Below, in pieces: positions 60,789 through 64,000 of a DNA stretch of 64,000 bases. Origin of the DNA: Chryseobacterium sp. JM1 (GTDB lineage Bacteria; Bacteroidota; Bacteroidia; Flavobacteriales; Weeksellaceae). The translations under genes and the position numbers were made by a program. The stretch lies in contig NZ_JPRN01000008.1 of assembly GCF_000737715.1 (NCBI RefSeq), forward strand, positions 1 through 64,000, read 5' to 3'. The notes beneath the pieces are model-generated. The model saw nothing but the letters and a program-made list of their open reading frames with translations, searched no databases and had not been told where the DNA came from. The stretch's first letter is position 1; each line of letters begins with the position of its first letter.

Positions 60789-60816
60789 CAAAATATTCCC
60801 CAATTTAAAAGTAATT

Positions 60817-61851
60817 ATGAATATCGAAAATCAAGTTTTAGGACTTATTAAGTTAAGCGAGTATATAAAAGAGTTCTTAGCAAAGGATTCCGCGGATTAT
60901 AATGATCATGATAACGAGTTTGAATCGCTGCTGAAAAGATCCGAAATAGAAAATCCGTGGTTCACCATGGAAAACCAAAAGTTTGCTCTGAATGAATGGA
61001 CCCAGCTGCTTACTCAGGAAAATATAAATAACTGGATCGGAAACTATTCCGTTTCAAAAGCTTCAAAAAGAGTAGGACTCATCCTTGCCGGAAATATTCC
61101 TCTGGTTGGGCTTCACGATGTGATATCTGTGGTTGTAAGCGGTCACATTCCATTGATCAAATTATCTTCAAAGGATAAGCGAATGGTTCCGTTCCTGCTG
61201 GAAAAGTGGAATGAGTTTTCCGGTGGTACCGTTCCGTTTGAATTCGTTGAAAGGCTCGAGAATTTCGATGCGGTGATTGCGACAGGAAGCAACAATACAG
61301 CCAGATATCTTGAATATTATTTTAAAGATCATTTGAACATCATCAGAAAAAACAGAACTTCTGCAGCGGTTTTGAAAGGAGATGAGACTCCCGAAGAACT
61401 TCAGCTTCTGGCCGAAGATATTTTCAGATATTTCGGGCTTGGATGCAGAAATGTGACGAGAATTTTTATTCCGGAGGATTTTGTGATTGACAGACTGTTT
61501 GAAAGTTTTACAGGATTCCAGGATATCATCAATCATCATAAATATGCCAACAATTACGATTATAACAGAGCGGTTTACCTTCTGAACCGTGATCTGTTCT
61601 GGGATAATAATTTTGTGATGCTGAAAGAAGATGATAAACTTTTCAGTCCGCTTTCCGTGATCAATTTCAGCCGGTATCCATCACTTGATGAAGTGAAAAG
61701 TTTCCTTGCGGAAAACGAAGGAGATATCCAGTGTATTGTAGCTAAAGAAGAGCTAGGATTAGACTCTATTCCTTTTGGTGAGGCTCAGCATCCGGCTCTG
61801 AATACGTATGCCGACAATGTAGATACGATGAAATTTTTGGAAGTGGTCTGA
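60817..61851 (+). CDS. LuxC-like acyl-CoA reductase
   Basis: A 344-residue member of the LuxC acyl-CoA reductase family (aldehyde dehydrogenase fold). Marks are the nucleotide-binding VGLILAGNIPLVGLHDVISVVVSGH, IATGSNNTARYLEYYFKDH, and the catalytic cysteine in DIFRYFGLGCRNVTRIFIPEDF. In bioluminescent bacteria LuxC makes fatty aldehyde, but in Bacteroidota the family is widespread without luciferase and its substrate is unknown. Divergent ferredoxin and serine genes are often nearby in flavobacteria. Confidence 0.88.
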   Translation: MNIENQVLGLIKLSEYIKEFLAKDSADYNDHDNEFESLLKRSEIENPWFTMENQKFALNEWTQLLTQENINNWIGNYSVSKASKRVGLILAGNIPLVGLHDVISVVVSGHIPLIKLSSKDKRMVPFLLEKWNEFSGGTVPFEFVERLENFDAVIATGSNNTARYLEYYFKDHLNIIRKNRTSAAVLKGDETPEELQLLAEDIFRYFGLGCRNVTRIFIPEDFVIDRLFESFTGFQDIINHHKYANNYDYNRAVYLLNRDLFWDNNFVMLKEDDKLFSPLSVINFSRYPSLDEVKSFLAENEGDIQCIVAKEELGLDSIPFGEAQHPALNTYADNVDTMKFLEVV

Positions 61852-61896
61852 TTTTCGTATCTTAACTCACTTATTTCAACAAATACCAAATAGATT

Positions 61897-62340
61897 ATGA
61901 AGACAATATTTTTAGGACTTACATTGTTTGCGGCACAGCTGATGTTTGCTCAGAAAGTGACTGGAGTAAAGGTTGAGAAGGCTCAGAAAGAGGTGCCTGC
62001 ACAGCTTAGCAAAGAGAAGATTAATCTGTATAATGACAATTTTCTCAAGTTTGTTGATGCCCTAAAAGCTTCGGACCGACCGGCAGTTGATGCACTTCTT
62101 TCAGAGAAAGTGAAAGAAATCGTTACGGATGATGTCCTGAAAAAGGTGAAGGAAGGGTTTGATGTGAACAAGAAGCTTGAAATTTTAAAAACAGGTTACC
62201 ACAAATTAATGGATGGGTCCAGTTTGCCAAGCATCAATTATAAATACGCTGGAGATTCTTCTTCAAAAGAGGTGATTATGGCTGTATTTGAAGAGGATGG
62301 AAAAATCCTTGGGGTGATGCCTGCGAAGAAAGATAAATAA
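61897..62340 (+). CDS. Exported hypothetical protein, 147 residues
   Basis: Signal peptide MKTIFLGLTLFAAQLMFAQ. The mature part (NLYNDNFLKFVDALKASDRPAVDALLSEKVKEIV, ending IMAVFEEDGKILGVMPAKKD) has the look of NTF2-like or DUF3887-type exported proteins. No catalytic motif seen. It lies 45 bp after the acyl-CoA reductase and 26 bp before the Bax-inhibitor gene, so the three may be an operon. Confidence 0.8.
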   Translation: MKTIFLGLTLFAAQLMFAQKVTGVKVEKAQKEVPAQLSKEKINLYNDNFLKFVDALKASDRPAVDALLSEKVKEIVTDDVLKKVKEGFDVNKKLEILKTGYHKLMDGSSLPSINYKYAGDSSSKEVIMAVFEEDGKILGVMPAKKDK

Positions 62341-62365
62341 TTTAATGTTCAAATAAAAAATAACT

Positions 62366-63055
62366 ATGATGACAGATGTTTTAGTTGCTCATTCCTCAGA
62401 GGTGGAAAAGGCGGCTTTTTACAGAAAAACGTATTTACATGTTGCTTTATCGATCCTTGCATTTATGGGGGTTGAAACTATTTTACTGAAAACGGTTCCG
62501 GTAGAAATCATTGCGATGATGTTTGGGCAGAAATACACATGGTTGCTGATCATCGGTGTTTTCTGGCTGGCTTCTATGCTGGCTTCGAAATGGTCTCTTT
62601 CACAGAGCAGAACGACGCAGTATTTCGGATTAGGATTTTACATCATCCTGGAAGCGGTGATCTTTATGCCAATGCTTTATATCGCTGCAGGAATGCAGGG
62701 TGGTGGAAATATTATTTTTCAGGCTGCCATGCTTACGATTGCGATGTTTGCGGGACTTTCACTGATCGCATTTACTTCTAAAAGAGATTTTTCATTTTTA
62801 AGAAATATCATCATCATCGGAGGTTTTCTTTCGATTGGATTGATTGTAGCAGGAGCTATTTTCGGATTCAACCTGGGGCTTTGGTTCTCGGTAGGAATGA
62901 TGGTGCTGGCTTCTGCAAGTATTCTGTATGAAACCAGTAAGCTTAAAAATGTATATACGACGGGACAGTATGTGGGAGCTTCTTTACAGCTTTTTGCCTC
63001 TATTATGCTGTTGTTCTGGTATATTCTTAGAATCCTGATGAGCAGAAGAAGCTAA
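62366..63055 (+). CDS. Bax inhibitor-1/YccA family membrane protein
   Basis: A 229-residue inner-membrane protein with seven predicted TM helices. The family pattern includes FYRKTYLHVALSILAFMGVE in the first helix region, QYFGLGFYIILEAVIFMPMLYIAA, and the C-terminal ILYETSKLKNVYTTGQYVGASLQLFASIMLLFWYILRIL with an acidic residue followed by the last helix. Members leak protons or calcium or support FtsH quality control. Start is ATG 62366 or the adjacent ATG 62369. Confidence 0.92.
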   Translation: MMTDVLVAHSSEVEKAAFYRKTYLHVALSILAFMGVETILLKTVPVEIIAMMFGQKYTWLLIIGVFWLASMLASKWSLSQSRTTQYFGLGFYIILEAVIFMPMLYIAAGMQGGGNIIFQAAMLTIAMFAGLSLIAFTSKRDFSFLRNIIIIGGFLSIGLIVAGAIFGFNLGLWFSVGMMVLASASILYETSKLKNVYTTGQYVGASLQLFASIMLLFWYILRILMSRRS

Positions 63056-63587
63056 ATTTAGTGATGAGTTTTAAGTTATGAATGATGAGTTTTAAGACAT
63101 CGTTCCAACTTTAATATACAATCCTGGTGATCTATTTCATCAGGATTTTTTTATTTGTAATTTTTAAATCTTTGAATGCTTCAATCTTTCAATCTTTCAA
63201 TTTTTAACCACAAATACCACAAATAATACCACAAATATCACAATTTAAAGGGTAGAGCATTCGTGTTATTAGTGAAAAAAATTAGTATCATTCGTGTTTT
63301 AAATCCACGCAATTGAATTTTTAAATCTTTAAATACTTCAATCTTTCAATTTTTCCAGACCAAACCCAAAAAATCCAGATGATATTCACCGGGATTTTTA
63401 ATAGGATTCTTTAATCTGTATAAACAACGTCAATCGCATCAGCAATGGCATATTACAGAAGCTTTGAAGCACGTGTTATCAATGAAATTAAAGAATGGAG
63501 AAAATATAGTATCGAGGAAAACCTCAGTAGTATTGTGTTTGAATCTTTTAATTATTAAATCTTTAAATGATTAAATAAAGAAAAAAA
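63056..63587. other. Intergenic stretch with short repeats (532 bp)
   Basis: It holds AACCACAAATACCACAAATAATACCACAAATATCAC at 63206 (similar to but distinct from the R3 left end), several copies of TTCAATCTTTCAAT and a GTGATCTATTTCATCAGGATTTT hairpin near 63130-63150 that may end the preceding operon. A short ORF at 63445 is listed separately. Confidence 0.5.
63445..63558 (+). pseudogene. 37-residue ORF, possible gene fragment
   Basis: ATG 63445 to TAA, reading MAYYRSFEARVINEIKEWRKYSIEENLSSI and ending VFESFNY. The composition looks protein-like (amphipathic, charged) rather than random, and the frame is closed by a stop at 63421, so it may be the remnant of a larger gene. I do not recognise the parent family. 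Confidence 0.3.
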
Positions 63588-63836
63588 CTATTTATCAATA
63601 GATCCCAAGACCTTCTGTGCAAAAGAATTTAAAGCGTCTTTTTCGCTCATTCCGTTCTGAACGCTGGCGTGTACTTCCAAAGCACCACAAATATTGGTGA
63701 TCAGTTCTCCTGCTACGTTCAGATCTTCTTCGCTGGTTCCTCTGAACTCGCAGAAGCTTTCTAAAACCTCTAACGTTTTTTCGAGATTCTCAGGAGTCTG
63801 ATTCTGATAAAACTGTCTGATTACGGGTAATTTCAT
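63588..63836 (-). CDS. Small DUF6952-like protein, 82 residues
   Basis: Soluble, mostly helical: MKLPVIRQFYQNQTPENLEKTLEVLESFCEFR and NVAGELITNICGALEVHASVQNGMSEKDALNSF. This is the small family that is regularly encoded directly after thioredoxin-family genes in flavobacteria. Its ATG overlaps the stop of that gene by 1 bp (TAATG), so translation is coupled. Function unknown, probably linked to thiol redox chemistry. Confidence 0.8.
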   Translation of the reverse strand: MKLPVIRQFYQNQTPENLEKTLEVLESFCEFRGTSEEDLNVAGELITNICGALEVHASVQNGMSEKDALNSFAQKVLGSIDK

Positions 63837-64000
63837 TATTGTAGTTCGTTAAAAAGGTTAATTAAACTTTCTGCCTGGTTGCTCTGTACCTGGTTGACCA
63901 ATTCACCGTTTTTAAAAACTGCGAAAGTAGGAAGGTTGTCTACAGTGGCTAATTTTCTGCTTTCAGGAAGCTTTTCAGCATCTACGTATAAGAATGGAAT
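63836..64000 (-). CDS. Thioredoxin-family protein, partial
   Basis: The C-terminal part of a minus-strand gene cut by the window end. Visible residues IPFLYVDAEKLPESRKLATVDNLPTFAVFKNGELVNQVQ match the thioredoxin fold after the active site, with the cis-Pro in NLPTF. The CxxC motif lies outside the window. The stop TAA overlaps the next gene's ATG. Confidence 0.82.
   Translation of the reverse strand: MPFLYVDAEKLPESRKLATVDNLPTFAVFKNGELVNQVQSNQAESLINLFNELQ

Noticed and set aside
1..64000. tRNA, rRNA, tmRNA, IS elements or prophage
   Set aside because: No cloverleaf with a conserved T-arm (GTTCGA), rRNA core strings, transposases, integrases or phage structural genes were found on reading both strands.

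Overview
The window is about 64 kb of low-GC, densely coding DNA from a member of the Bacteroidota, most likely a Chryseobacterium or close relative (Weeksellaceae). The lineage call is inference. It rests on repeated Bacteroidota-type -7 boxes (TAnnTTTG) close to start codons, weak Shine-Dalgarno use, and flavobacterial families (DUF4294, a GldI-like PPIase, a DAHP synthase-chorismate mutase fusion, a GG-leader peptide of the chryseobacterial type). I see no rRNA, tRNA, IS element, prophage or CRISPR array.

Layout. 0.2-9 kb: NtrB/NtrC-like two-component pair next to a MacA-MacB-TolC-like tripartite efflux operon, with a candidate sigma-54 promoter and a 17-bp-arm inverted repeat between them. 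9-18 kb: HxlR regulator divergent from a 14-TM MFS pump and a methyltransferase, an orphan cysteine-rich GG-leader peptide, then a redox/stress group (quinone oxidoreductase, ABM monooxygenase, cupin-MRJP fusion, exported acetolactate decarboxylase, AraC regulator) and a secreted nuclease. 18-27 kb: MFS and regulators, a secreted protein, a LuxR-type response regulator coupled to what looks like a decayed histidine kinase, and a DUF1349 protein with a PAS-like/LuxR regulator. 27-34.3 kb: alpha-oxoamine synthase (sphingolipid/sulfonolipid type) with TetR, dnaX split at an A10 run, DAHP synthase-chorismate mutase behind a Phe/Tyr-rich leader ORF, rsgA and ndk. 34.3-39.6 kb: GH29 fucosidase and a compact MNIO (DUF692) RiPP operon. 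39.6-52.4 kb: rpe, M42 peptidase, DUF4294, Nudix, mnmD, ilvE, spondin-domain lipoprotein, two PPIases, a retropepsin-like protease, then a 1-kb block of repeats. 52.4-64 kb: three tandem M28 peptidases, a serine operon (serC-serA-DUF1015), ferredoxin divergent from a LuxC-like acyl-CoA reductase, Bax-inhibitor family protein, and a thioredoxin cut by the window end.

Most notable: (1) the signal-peptide-bearing GGGCPACGMG precursor with its MNIO enzyme and a DUF1772 membrane protein; (2) the aromatic-rich leader ORF before the DAHP synthase, a candidate attenuator; (3) dnaX with an A10 slip site at the point that would separate gamma- and tau-like forms; (4) the candidate sigma-54 promoter and activator site of the efflux operon; (5) families of structured intergenic repeats, including a 261-bp tandem duplication; (6) an M28 paralogue that has lost catalytic and metal-binding residues.
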